From an uncultured Eubacteriales bacterium (GTDB lineage Bacteria > Bacillota > Clostridia > Oscillospirales > Oscillospiraceae), in NCBI GenBank assembly GCA_900550615.1, contig URSX01000081.1, positions 1 to 7,895 of the forward strand: a DNA stretch of 7,895 nt. The letters are read 5' to 3'. Each line of letters opens with the position of its first letter. Position 1 is the first letter of the stretch. The translations under genes were made by a program, and so were the position numbers. This document shows positions 1 to 5,801 of the stretch, piece after piece. The notes under the pieces were generated by a model. The model saw only the letters and a list, made by a program, of their open reading frames with translations. It had not been told where the DNA came from and did not search any database.

Positions 1-29
1 CCGGCAGCGCTTCGGCGATTTCCCCGCCC

Positions 30-56
30 GCGGGAGGGGCAGAGCCCCTCCCCTAC
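30..56 (-). repeat. Hairpin repeat unit 1 (GTAGGG-edged palindrome)
   Basis: On the minus strand the unit begins GTAGGGGAGGGG. A perfect 9-bp stem (32-40 with 44-52) closes a 3-base loop. It shares the GTAGGG edge and hairpin layout with the three units to its right, but its arm sequence differs. No T-run follows, so it is not an obvious terminator. Confidence 0.6.
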
Positions 57-76
57 GCACCCCGAGATACGCTTCC

Positions 77-103
77 GTAGGGGCCGATGCCTACATCGGC
101 CCG
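77..103 (+). repeat. Hairpin repeat unit 2 (GTAGGG-edged palindrome)
   Basis: The unit begins GTAGGGGCCGATG and ends CATCGGCCCG. A perfect 9-bp stem (81-89 with 94-102) closes a 4-base loop. It lies in the opposite orientation to unit 1 and shares only the edge and the structure with it. Confidence 0.65.
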
Positions 104-123
104 AACCAAGTTTTCCCGCACTC

Positions 124-152
124 CCCGGCAGGGCACACGGGCCCTGCCCTAC
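124..152 (-). repeat. Hairpin repeat unit 3 (GTAGGG-edged palindrome)
   Basis: Read on the minus strand it begins GTAGGGCAGGGC. A perfect 8-bp stem (127-134 with 141-148) closes a 6-base loop. Its GCCCTAC edge at 146-152 is the exact inverse of the GTAGGGC edge of unit 4 at 164-170, so the two units are arranged head to head. Confidence 0.65.
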
Positions 153-162
153 AAAAATGCCC

Positions 163-190
163 TGTAGGGCGGCACCCATGTGTGCCGCCG
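163..190 (+). repeat. Hairpin repeat unit 4 (GTAGGG-edged palindrome)
   Basis: The unit begins TGTAGGGCGGCAC. A perfect 8-bp stem (168-175 with 182-189) closes a 6-base loop. It is the last of the four units and faces unit 3 across an 11-base spacer. Confidence 0.65.
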
Positions 191-215
191 CACACCGCGC
201 CTCCGTAAAACGCAA

Positions 216-258
216 TGTCATTGCCGGTGCGTAAACCGCCCGTAGCAATCCGATCCCC
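216..258 (+). repeat. Dispersed TGTCATT...GCAATCC repeat, copy 1
   Basis: This copy starts TGTCATTGCCGGTGCG and ends AGCAATCCGATCCCC. It shares TGTCATT, CGGTGCG, GCAATCCG and a terminal CCCC, in the same order, with the element at 1685-1733. It appears shorter, as if a few bases were lost after TGTCATT. The ATTGC and GCAAT ends are complementary, so the element is a degenerate palindrome. Confidence 0.5.
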
Positions 259-273
259 GTCCCTAATGCCGTC

Positions 274-321
274 AAAAAATCAGAGGCAGACATGGCTATG
301 CCGTGCCTGCCTCTGTTTTTT
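274..321 (-). terminator. Rho-independent terminator after the cysteine desulfidase gene, probably bidirectional
   Basis: The arms 281-289 (CAGAGGCAG) and 307-315 (CTGCCTCTG) pair perfectly over 9 bp, and the stem can extend inward with one mismatch. On the minus strand the hairpin is followed by ATTTTTTG (280-273), and on the plus strand by six T residues (316-321). It lies just past the stop codon at 330-332, so it should end the minus-strand transcript and could also stop readthrough from the left. Confidence 0.85.
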
Positions 322-329
322 CTGTATTT

Positions 330-1601
330 TTACCGTCCGGTCATGATGTTGAGGATCACCCGGTCCGTCTCGTGCATCCCCTTGGAGGCCAGAATGCCCA
401 CATTGCGGATGGTCTCCTCCACGTCGGCCCCCTCGATGCCGTCGCCGGGACGGAAGTTGTTGCCGCCCAGATACATGTTGTATCCCAGAATGCCCGTACC
501 CACGGCCATGGCGATCTTGCTGGCGCAGCTGGCCTTGGCTCCGTCGCAGATGCACCCGGAGATCATGGCCACGGCGTTGCAGATGGTGCGGCTGATGCCG
601 TCGTAATCCGCGCCCCGGAGCCAGGCGATGCCACAGCCTGCTCCCACCCCGGCGGACACCGCGCCGCAGTAGGCGCTGAGCCGTCCGATACCGGTTTTCT
701 GATGGATGGTGATGAGGTCGGACAGGGCCACGGCCCGGAGGATCTTTTCCTCATCCGCACCCATGAACAGGCCGTACCGCCACACAGGCACCGAGGCCGT
801 GATGCCCTGGTTGCCGCTGCCGGAGCAGATGACCACCGGCATCTCGCACCCGTTCATCCGGGCGTCGGACCCGGCGGCACCCCAGGCCCGGGCCTCGGTC
901 TCGATGCCGCTGCCAGTGGAGAGCAGGGTGGAGCCGATGTTGGCGCCCCAGTCGCCCCGGAGTCCCTCGGCAGCGATGGCCCCGTTGCATTGGATCTGCC
1001 GGCTGATATGGGGGCGTATGCGCTCTATGGGGACGGTTTCAATAAAGGTAAGAATGTCTTTTACGTTCAGAACGCTCTTGTCCTGAAGATTGGCTTCAGC
1101 AGAAGCACTCTCAGGCTTTTCCAGCAGGATCTGGCCGTCCTTCTCGATATACACCAGGTTGGTATGGTTGTTGGCCACCCGGGTCACGGCCTTGTGCCCG
1201 CCCAGCCAGCCTGTGAGCCGGATGTCCAGCAGGCAGGGAGTTTCCGGACAGGTGACGGTGATGTCCGTGCTGTCCAGATAGCCCTGGATGTGCGCGGTGT
1301 CCTCCTCCGTGACCTTTGCCAGCACTTGCAGCTCCGCGTCCGGGTCCCCGGCCACAATGCCCACGGCGATGGCGGCCTCAATGCCCCGCCGCCCACCGGT
1401 GTTGGGCACCACCACGGACTTCACGTTCTTCAAAATGTTTCCGCTGATCTCCGCCAGCACTTTTTCCGGTTTACCGCCCAGCACCTCGCGCAGCTTTGCA
1501 GCACAATACGCGACGGCAATGGGCTCTGTACACCCGGTGGCCAGCAGAAGCTCCTCCGCCAGAATGGCGCAGTAGGCTTCCGTTTTCCTTTCGTTCAACA
1601 T
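330..1601 (-). CDS. cyuA: L-cysteine desulfidase, CyuA/UPF0597 family
   Basis: The predicted protein has 423 residues and matches the L-cysteine desulfidase / serine dehydratase alpha-like family (UPF0597; YhaM/CyuA in E. coli). This family breaks L-cysteine into sulfide, ammonia and pyruvate in the cytoplasm. The signature TGCTEP lies at residues 22-27, and Cys24 is the expected catalytic cysteine. Cys312, Cys352 and Cys359 are spaced 40 and 7 apart, as I recall for the [4Fe-4S] ligands of the characterised Methanocaldococcus enzyme. A glycine-rich serine dehydratase-like C-terminal part includes SGSGNQGITAS (260-270). The start at 1601 is chosen because AAGGAG (1617-1612) sits 10 bases upstream; the frame is open further upstream but there it runs into the intergenic repeat. 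No clear terminator separates it from the deaminase gene upstream, so readthrough is possible. A related substrate such as serine cannot be excluded. Confidence 0.88.
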   Translation of the reverse strand: MLNERKTEAYCAILAEELLLATGCTEPIAVAYCAAKLREVLGGKPEKVLAEISGNILKNVKSVVVPNTGGRRGIEAAIAVGIVAGDPDAELQVLAKVTEEDTAHIQGYLDSTDITVTCPETPCLLDIRLTGWLGGHKAVTRVANNHTNLVYIEKDGQILLEKPESASAEANLQDKSVLNVKDILTFIETVPIERIRPHISRQIQCNGAIAAEGLRGDWGANIGSTLLSTGSGIETEARAWGAAGSDARMNGCEMPVVICSGSGNQGITASVPVWRYGLFMGADEEKILRAVALSDLITIHQKTGIGRLSAYCGAVSAGVGAGCGIAWLRGADYDGISRTICNAVAMISGCICDGAKASCASKIAMAVGTGILGYNMYLGGNNFRPGDGIEGADVEETIRNVGILASKGMHETDRVILNIMTGR

Positions 1602-1684
1602 TCTTACCGCACTCCTTATATTAAATTTGTATATGACCCCGCCCCTCCGGGGAAACGCTCTCAAAAAGCCTCGCAGAGTAACCC

Positions 1685-1733
1685 TGTCATTACGAAGCCG
1701 GTGCGCACACTGCTGTGGCAATCCGTGCTCCCC
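1685..1733 (+). repeat. Dispersed TGTCATT...GCAATCC repeat, copy 2
   Basis: The element reads TGTCATTACGAAGCCGGTGC at its left and ends TGGCAATCCGTGCTCCCC. It fills much of the spacer between the deaminase stop and the desulfidase start. Its centre, CGGTGCGCACACTG, is nearly palindromic. Similar elements (CATTGCGA...GTGGCAATCC) are, from memory, frequent in intergenic DNA of gut Clostridia. It would be transcribed as part of any deaminase-desulfidase message. Confidence 0.55.
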
Positions 1734-1738
1734 TTGCG

Positions 1739-2230
1739 TCAGCCCCCGATATTCTCCGCGGACGGCAGGTCGTCTGCGGCGATCCAGTCTGCCACATCTA
1801 CCACCTCAAATTCCATGGGCGTCTTGCGGATCACCACCCGGGCGATGCCTGCGTTGATGACCATCCGCCGGCACATGGCGCAGCTGGTGGCATCTCCCAG
1901 GATTTCCCCGGTCTGAGCGTTTTTTCCCACCAGATACAGCGTGCCGCCCACCATGTCCCGCCGGGAGGCAGAGATGATGGCGTTGGCCTCGGCGTGGACG
2001 CTGCGGCACAGCTCGTACCGCTCTCCACGGGGCACCCGCATGGCCTCCCTGGTGCAGTACCCCATGTCCACGCAGTTGCGCCGGCCCCGGGGAGCGCCGT
2101 TGTAGCCGGTGGAGATGATCTCGTCGTTTTTCACAATGATAGCGCCGTAAATGCGCCGCAGACAGGTGGCACGCTCCAGAACGGTCTGCGCGATATCCAA
2201 GTAGTAATTTTCCTTGCTGATGCGGTTCAT
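1739..2230 (-). CDS. dCMP deaminase family protein (cytidine/deoxycytidylate deaminase fold)
   Basis: The 163-residue protein carries the zinc-dependent deaminase signature. HAE lies at residues 79-81, with His79 as zinc ligand and Glu81 as proton shuttle, and SCAMC supplies Cys117 and Cys120. The stretch TGYNGAPRG (41-49) is typical of the deoxycytidylate deaminase branch. The likely reaction is dCMP to dUMP plus ammonia, which feeds thymidylate synthesis in the cytoplasm. The ATG at 2230 is preferred because GGAGGT (2242-2237) lies 6 bases upstream; an in-frame GTG at 2236 would abut that site directly. A strong promoter lies 30 bases upstream. Another nucleotide or base substrate is possible, since family membership alone does not settle specificity. 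The gene lies 137 bases upstream of the desulfidase gene, and no metabolic link between them is evident. Confidence 0.88.
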   Translation of the reverse strand: MNRISKENYYLDIAQTVLERATCLRRIYGAIIVKNDEIISTGYNGAPRGRRNCVDMGYCTREAMRVPRGERYELCRSVHAEANAIISASRRDMVGGTLYLVGKNAQTGEILGDATSCAMCRRMVINAGIARVVIRKTPMEFEVVDVADWIAADDLPSAENIGG

Positions 2231-2236
2231 AGTCAC

Positions 2237-2242
2237 ACCTCC
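2237..2242 (-). promoter_or_regulatory. Ribosome binding site that fixes the deaminase start
   Basis: GGAGGT on the minus strand lies 6 bases before the ATG at 2230 and directly against the GTG at 2236. The spacing supports the ATG and rules against the GTG. Confidence 0.8.
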
Positions 2243-2259
2243 GTGGGTTTTGTAGGACC

Positions 2260-2288
2260 ATTATACCGTATTTTTGCCCACTATTCAA
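2260..2288 (-). promoter_or_regulatory. Sigma-A-type promoter of the deaminase gene
   Basis: On the minus strand TTGAAT (2288-2283) is followed after exactly 17 bases by a perfect TATAAT (2265-2260). The predicted transcription start is near 2253, giving a leader of about 22 bases that contains the ribosome binding site. This is the best promoter match in the window and points to constitutive housekeeping-type expression. Confidence 0.85.
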
Positions 2289-2312
2289 GAATTCGGGCCT
2301 TAACATCCGCAC

Positions 2313-2343
2313 AAAAAAGGGCAGCGGCATGGCGCCGCTGCCC
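2313..2343 (-). terminator. Rho-independent terminator after the DUF975 gene
   Basis: GGGCAGCGGC (2319-2328) and GCCGCTGCCC (2334-2343) form a perfect 10-bp stem with a 5-base loop. On the minus strand it is followed at once by six T residues (2318-2313). It lies about 50 bases past the DUF975 stop codon and upstream of the deaminase promoter, so it insulates the two transcripts. Confidence 0.9.
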
Positions 2344-2395
2344 TCAGCATTTTTATAAGCCTCACCGGAGGAACCCGGGGGATCTTCAGGACAGG

Positions 2396-3145
2396 TCAGA
2401 ACCTGTCGTCGGGGCGGAAGGTGTCGTCCATGGGATCCTGCCCGAAGAGCCCACCCATGCCCTTTTCGGCCTTGATGGCCTCAAAGTAGCCCAGATCGGT
2501 CTGCTGGATGTAGGGGCTGATCCAGATGGAGAGGATGCCCAGCGTCAGCGCGCACAGAAGGCTCCAGCCGATGAAGCTCAGATCCAGCACGAACAGATCC
2601 ATCTTGTGGCCCATGGTCTGCTGCTTGCTCAGGCGGATGGCGTCCATGACACCTATCTCCGGATTTTCACAGAGATTATACAGGGCGAAGCGGTAGCGGT
2701 AGCCCGCGATGATGCCCGGAATCACAAAGAGCAGGGACCACAGGGCCACAAACAGCGTGGTTATCAGATCCAGCAGAATGATCTTCCCGGCAAAGGCGAA
2801 ACCCTCAAACAGCGTGGAAATGGGCATGACCCGGCCTTGGCGCACGCCCTGGTGATACAGCACCCATCCCGCCGAGAGCACGCTACTCAGCAGCCACACC
2901 AGCACGGACACGAACACCACCGTCGCCGTAGGGAAGGGGGCGTGGCTGTAAAAAAACTCCCGGTAGGGATAGATGGCAGAGCCTCCGATATAGATGACCG
3001 TATCCTCCGAGGCCTGCATAAAGTTATCTGCCGCGTTCAGCAGCCACCGTATCACCAGGTACACCAGGGCCACGCTGTAGGCTGAGACCTGGGCGGATTT
3101 TGTGATGGCCTTTGCGGCTTTTTTCAGTTCCATACGATTCAGCAT
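2396..3145 (-). CDS. DUF975 family integral membrane protein
   Basis: The 249-residue protein matches the DUF975 family of Firmicutes membrane proteins of unknown function. The family hallmark is at residues 141-175: IPGIIAGYRYRFALYNL, then ENPEIGVMDAIRLSKQ, followed by MGHK and an LDLSFIGW segment (187-194). Hydrophobic stretches at about 20-38, 74-97, 119-148 and 184-211 suggest four or more membrane segments. A hydrophilic tail (225-249) is rich in Gly, Asp and Arg. No enzyme motif is visible. The ATG at 3145 has GAGGAG 8 bases upstream. The gene is divergent from the rnf operon and ends at its own terminator, so it looks monocistronic. A function should not be assigned from context alone. 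Confidence 0.85.
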   Translation of the reverse strand: MLNRMELKKAAKAITKSAQVSAYSVALVYLVIRWLLNAADNFMQASEDTVIYIGGSAIYPYREFFYSHAPFPTATVVFVSVLVWLLSSVLSAGWVLYHQGVRQGRVMPISTLFEGFAFAGKIILLDLITTLFVALWSLLFVIPGIIAGYRYRFALYNLCENPEIGVMDAIRLSKQQTMGHKMDLFVLDLSFIGWSLLCALTLGILSIWISPYIQQTDLGYFEAIKAEKGMGGLFGQDPMDDTFRPDDRF

Positions 3146-3166
3146 AGATTCATCTCCTCAAGCGGT

Positions 3167-3172
3167 ATTATA
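3167..3172 (-). promoter_or_regulatory. Probable -10 box of the DUF975 gene
   Basis: A perfect TATAAT lies on the minus strand 21 bases before the ATG at 3145, in an AT-rich patch. No good -35 box is found at 16-18 bases upstream, so it may need an activator or be a weak promoter. The start of transcription would lie close to the ribosome binding site, giving an unusually short leader. Confidence 0.45.
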
Positions 3173-3313
3173 TGTAAATTCAATGTACCATATCTCCCCC
3201 AAAAAGACAAGGGGAAGAATGACTGGCCGCCATGCCGGAGGATGAAATCGTATTTTTACGGCATTTTTATTCACACTTTAGCAAAAATTACCGCAAATCC
3301 CACAGGATAGGGG

Positions 3314-3342
3314 TGGACAAAGGCCCGAATATGTTGTAATAT
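3314..3342 (+). promoter_or_regulatory. Probable sigma-A-type promoter of the rnf operon
   Basis: TGGACA (3314-3319) is separated by 17 bases from TAATAT (3337-3342). The predicted transcription start is near 3349, about 50 bases before rnfC. It is the only well-spaced pair I find in the divergent region on this strand. I see no recognisable Rex-like palindrome next to it. Confidence 0.6.
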
Positions 3343-3345
3343 TAT

Positions 3346-3379
3346 CTTCAGTATGGGGTGGCATCGGGCCACCCTGAAG
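3346..3379 (+). promoter_or_regulatory. Hairpin in the rnf leader
   Basis: GGGTGGC (3356-3362) pairs with GCCACCC (3368-3374) around a 5-base loop. An outer helix, CTTCA (3346-3350) with TGAAG (3375-3379), can extend it across a 5-base bulge. The structure sits at the predicted 5' end of the message and ends 6 bases before the GAGGTG ribosome binding site (3386-3391). No T-run follows, so it is not a simple terminator. It could stabilise the mRNA or be a protein site; both are inference. Confidence 0.45.
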
Positions 3380-3398
3380 TAAGATGAGGTGAAAGACA

Positions 3399-4772
3399 AT
3401 GGCACAAGCTTTCTTTGGCGGCGTTCATCCCAATGACATGAAGGCCGCGACCAATGAAAAGGCCATCGAGCAGCTGGCAGCCCCGGCTGAGGTGGTCATC
3501 CCCATGTCTATGCACATCGGTGCGCCTTGCAAGCCCGTGGTTTCCGTGGGCGACAAGGTAACTGTGGGCCAGCTGATCGGCGAGCCCGGCGGTTTCGTTT
3601 CCGCACCCATTCATGCCAGCGTTTCCGGCACTGTCAAGGCCGTGGAACCCCGTCCTTTCTCCATGGGCGGCACCATGATGAGCGTGGTCATCGAAAACGA
3701 CAAGCAGAACACCGTGTGTCCGGACATTCATCCCGTGGAGGATCCTGACAATCTGACTCCCGAGCAGCTGGTGGAGATCGTGAAGAACGCCGGCATCGTG
3801 GGTCAGGGCGGCGCAACCTTCCCCACCCATGTGAAGATCAGCTCCGGCCTGGGCAAGGTGGACTATGTCCTCATTAACGCGGCCGAGTGCGAGCCCTACA
3901 TCACCGGCGACCACCGCACCATGCTGGAGCGGCCTGAGCAGGTCATCAAGGGCGCTACGCTGCTGGCTAAGTGCTTCGGTGTGGACAAGGTCTACATCGG
4001 TATCGAGGCCAATAAGCAGAACGCGGCGGATGTGCTGAACAAGACCATTGCCGAGCTGAAGGCTCCCGTGGTGGTAGAGGTGCTGCACACCCGTTACCCC
4101 CAGGGCGCTGAAAAGCAGCTCTGCCAGGCCATCTCCGGCCGTCAGGTTCCCTCCGGCAAGCTCCCCGCTGACGCCGGCTGCTGCATTTTCAACCTGAACA
4201 CCACCTGCTCCATCTATAAGGCTGTCTATACCGGCATGCCCGTTGTGAGCAAGATCGTCACCGTCTCCGGCTCCGGCGTTATCGAACCGAAGAACATCGA
4301 GTGCCCCATCGGCACCCCCATCACCGACCTGTTCGATGCCTGCGGCGGCCTGAAGGAAGATACCTACAAGCTGATCATGGGCGGCCCCATGATGGGTCTT
4401 GCCCAGTACGATGTAGACGTCACCGTGGGTAAGGGCACCGGCGCCATGCTGGCCTTTGCCGGTGACGAGGAGAAGTACGTGGCCGAGCCTCAGTGCATCC
4501 GCTGTGGCAAGTGCGTGGGCGTGTGCCCCATGCGCCTGGAGCCCGTCTTCATGTATAAGTACCTGCAAAAGGGCGATGTGGACACCTGGCAGAATGTTCT
4601 GCACGGCATGGACTGCATTGAGTGCGGCGCCTGCGCCTACACCTGCCCCGCCCGTCTGCCCCTGACCCATATGTTCCGTATGGGCAAGCAGAAGGTCAAC
4701 AATGCGAGAATGGCTGCCAAGGCAAAGGCCGAGGCCGAGAAGAAGGCAGCCGAAGAGAAGAAGGAGGCGTAA
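3399..4772 (+). CDS. rnfC: Rnf complex subunit RnfC (NADH/FMN- and Fe-S-binding)
   Basis: The 457-residue protein is the peripheral subunit thought to exchange electrons with NAD(H). It opens with the family's GGVHP motif (7-11). The segment from HIGAP (39-43) to about 85 resembles a barrel-sandwich (biotinyl-like) domain. The NuoF-like nucleotide-binding region includes GQGGATFPTHVK (135-146) and NAAECEPY (160-167). Two ferredoxin-type [4Fe-4S] motifs follow: Cys366, 369, 372, 376 and Cys406, 409, 412, 416. The C-terminus (about 435-457) is a charged Ala/Lys/Glu helix. GAGGTG lies 7 bases before the ATG. It is the first gene of the operon, and its last codons contain the ribosome binding site of rnfD. 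Codon use is strongly biased to C/G third positions, as expected of highly expressed genes. Confidence 0.96.
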   Translation: MAQAFFGGVHPNDMKAATNEKAIEQLAAPAEVVIPMSMHIGAPCKPVVSVGDKVTVGQLIGEPGGFVSAPIHASVSGTVKAVEPRPFSMGGTMMSVVIENDKQNTVCPDIHPVEDPDNLTPEQLVEIVKNAGIVGQGGATFPTHVKISSGLGKVDYVLINAAECEPYITGDHRTMLERPEQVIKGATLLAKCFGVDKVYIGIEANKQNAADVLNKTIAELKAPVVVEVLHTRYPQGAEKQLCQAISGRQVPSGKLPADAGCCIFNLNTTCSIYKAVYTGMPVVSKIVTVSGSGVIEPKNIECPIGTPITDLFDACGGLKEDTYKLIMGGPMMGLAQYDVDVTVGKGTGAMLAFAGDEEKYVAEPQCIRCGKCVGVCPMRLEPVFMYKYLQKGDVDTWQNVLHGMDCIECGACAYTCPARLPLTHMFRMGKQKVNNARMAAKAKAEAEKKAAEEKKEA

Positions 4773-4775
4773 GCA

Positions 4776-5801
4776 ATGACAGATTATAAAAGCTTGAAGC
4801 TGATCGCATCCTCCTCCCCCCATATCCGCAGCAATGAGGATACCCGTTCCATCATGCTGGATGTGATCATTGCCCTGATGCCCGCGCTGGTCATGGGCGT
4901 GTATGTGTTCGGCTGGCGTGCCCTCACGTCCACTCTGGTGTCCGTGGCGGCCTGTGTGGTCTGGGAGTGGCTGTACCGCAAGGTCATGAAGAAGTCCAAC
5001 TCCATCGGCGACCTGTCCGCTGTGGTCACCGGTATCCTGCTGGCCTTTGTCTGCCCCGTGCAGACCCCCTACTGGATGCTTACCATCGGCGCGTTCTTCT
5101 CCATCGTGCTGGTCAAGCAGCTCTACGGCGGCATTGGCTGCAACTTCATCAACCCCGCTCTGGCAGGCCGTGCCATTCTGCTGGCCAGCTATGCCACCGC
5201 TATGACCACCTGGGTCAAGGTGGGTGAGAAGGCTGCTGTCATCGGCAGCAACGCCGACATCGTCACCGCCGCCACCCCCCTGGCTATGATGAAGGGCGTG
5301 GACGCTGCCGGTTGGGAGACCCTGACCAATACATACACCCTGGGCGACATGTTCATCGGCCGCATCGGCGGCTCCTTGGGTGAGGTTTCCTCCCTGATGC
5401 TCCTGCTGGGCGGCATCTATCTGCTGCTGCGCAAGGTCATCTCCTGGCAGACCCCTGTGGCCTTCATTGCCACCGTGGCCGTTATCACCCTCATTTCCGC
5501 TCCTGCCGGTGTCAGCAGCGTGGAGTACATGGCTTATAACGTCTTCGGCGGCGGCCTGATGCTGGGTGCCATCTTCATGGCTACCGACTATGCCACCTCC
5601 CCCGTCACCAAGCTGGGCCAGGCCATCTTCGGCATTGGCTGCGGCCTGATCACCGTGTTTATCCGCCGCTTCGGTTCCTATCCCGAGGGTGTGTGCTACT
5701 CCATCATGATCATGAACTGCACCACTTGGCTGCTGGATAAGTACATTCGTCCCACCATCTATGGTGCGCTGAAGAAAGAAAAGAAGGAGGCGGCGAAGTA
5801 A
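4776..5801 (+). CDS. rnfD: Rnf complex subunit RnfD (membrane flavoprotein)
   Basis: The 341-residue polytopic membrane protein belongs to the RnfD/NqrB family. It starts with the expected soluble N-terminus, including SSSPHIRSNEDT (12-23), and then has a series of hydrophobic segments. GCNFINPALAGRA (121-133) is a family-conserved stretch. The covalent FMN site lies in DIVTAATPLA (161-170), with Thr167 as the expected attachment residue. The motif reads TAAT rather than the usual SGAT or SSAT. FMN is normally attached by the flavin transferase ApbE, which is not in this window. The start is 3 bases after the rnfC stop, and AAGGAGG (4761-4767) lies 8 bases upstream inside rnfC, so the two genes are probably translationally coupled. 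Confidence 0.95.
   Translation: MTDYKSLKLIASSSPHIRSNEDTRSIMLDVIIALMPALVMGVYVFGWRALTSTLVSVAACVVWEWLYRKVMKKSNSIGDLSAVVTGILLAFVCPVQTPYWMLTIGAFFSIVLVKQLYGGIGCNFINPALAGRAILLASYATAMTTWVKVGEKAAVIGSNADIVTAATPLAMMKGVDAAGWETLTNTYTLGDMFIGRIGGSLGEVSSLMLLLGGIYLLLRKVISWQTPVAFIATVAVITLISAPAGVSSVEYMAYNVFGGGLMLGAIFMATDYATSPVTKLGQAIFGIGCGLITVFIRRFGSYPEGVCYSIMIMNCTTWLLDKYIRPTIYGALKKEKKEAAK

Larger units (their letters stand above)
1..329. other. Gene-free repeat-rich intergenic stretch
   Basis: No convincing coding region is seen on either strand here. The stretch is filled by four GC-rich hairpin units between about 30 and 190, a TGTCATT...GCAATCC repeat at 216-258, and a terminator hairpin at 274-321. Any gene to the left lies outside the window. 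Confidence 0.7.

Noticed and set aside
30..190. CRISPR array, considered for the repeated palindromes
   Set aside because: The units differ in sequence and orientation and are not separated by regular unique spacers; there are no cas genes.
303..1916. A long plus-strand open frame antisense to the desulfidase gene and reaching into the deaminase gene
   Set aside because: It is a by-product of GC-rich, codon-biased genes on the other strand. Its composition is low-complexity (His, Gly, Ala, Pro), it matches no family I know, and it crosses a repeat.
2228..2236. GTG at 2236 as the deaminase start
   Set aside because: It abuts the ribosome binding site with no spacing; the ATG at 2230 is spaced normally.
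1715..3085. A long plus-strand open frame antisense to the deaminase and DUF975 genes
   Set aside because: It runs through a terminator and a promoter of the opposite strand and has no recognisable domain; both genes it opposes are well supported.
3232..3339. A 35-codon plus-strand small open frame in the divergent region
   Set aside because: It lacks a ribosome binding site at a proper distance and its stop codon lies inside the predicted rnf -10 box.
3146..3398. Possible Rex (redox-sensor) operator or riboswitch upstream of rnfC
   Set aside because: No TTGTTAA-N4-TTAACAA-like palindrome and no riboswitch core that I can recognise is present.
3348..4823. A 491-codon minus-strand open frame opposite rnfC
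   Set aside because: The rnfC assignment is unambiguous. The antisense frame is rich in His, Gly, Leu and Ala, as expected from the complement of strongly biased codons.
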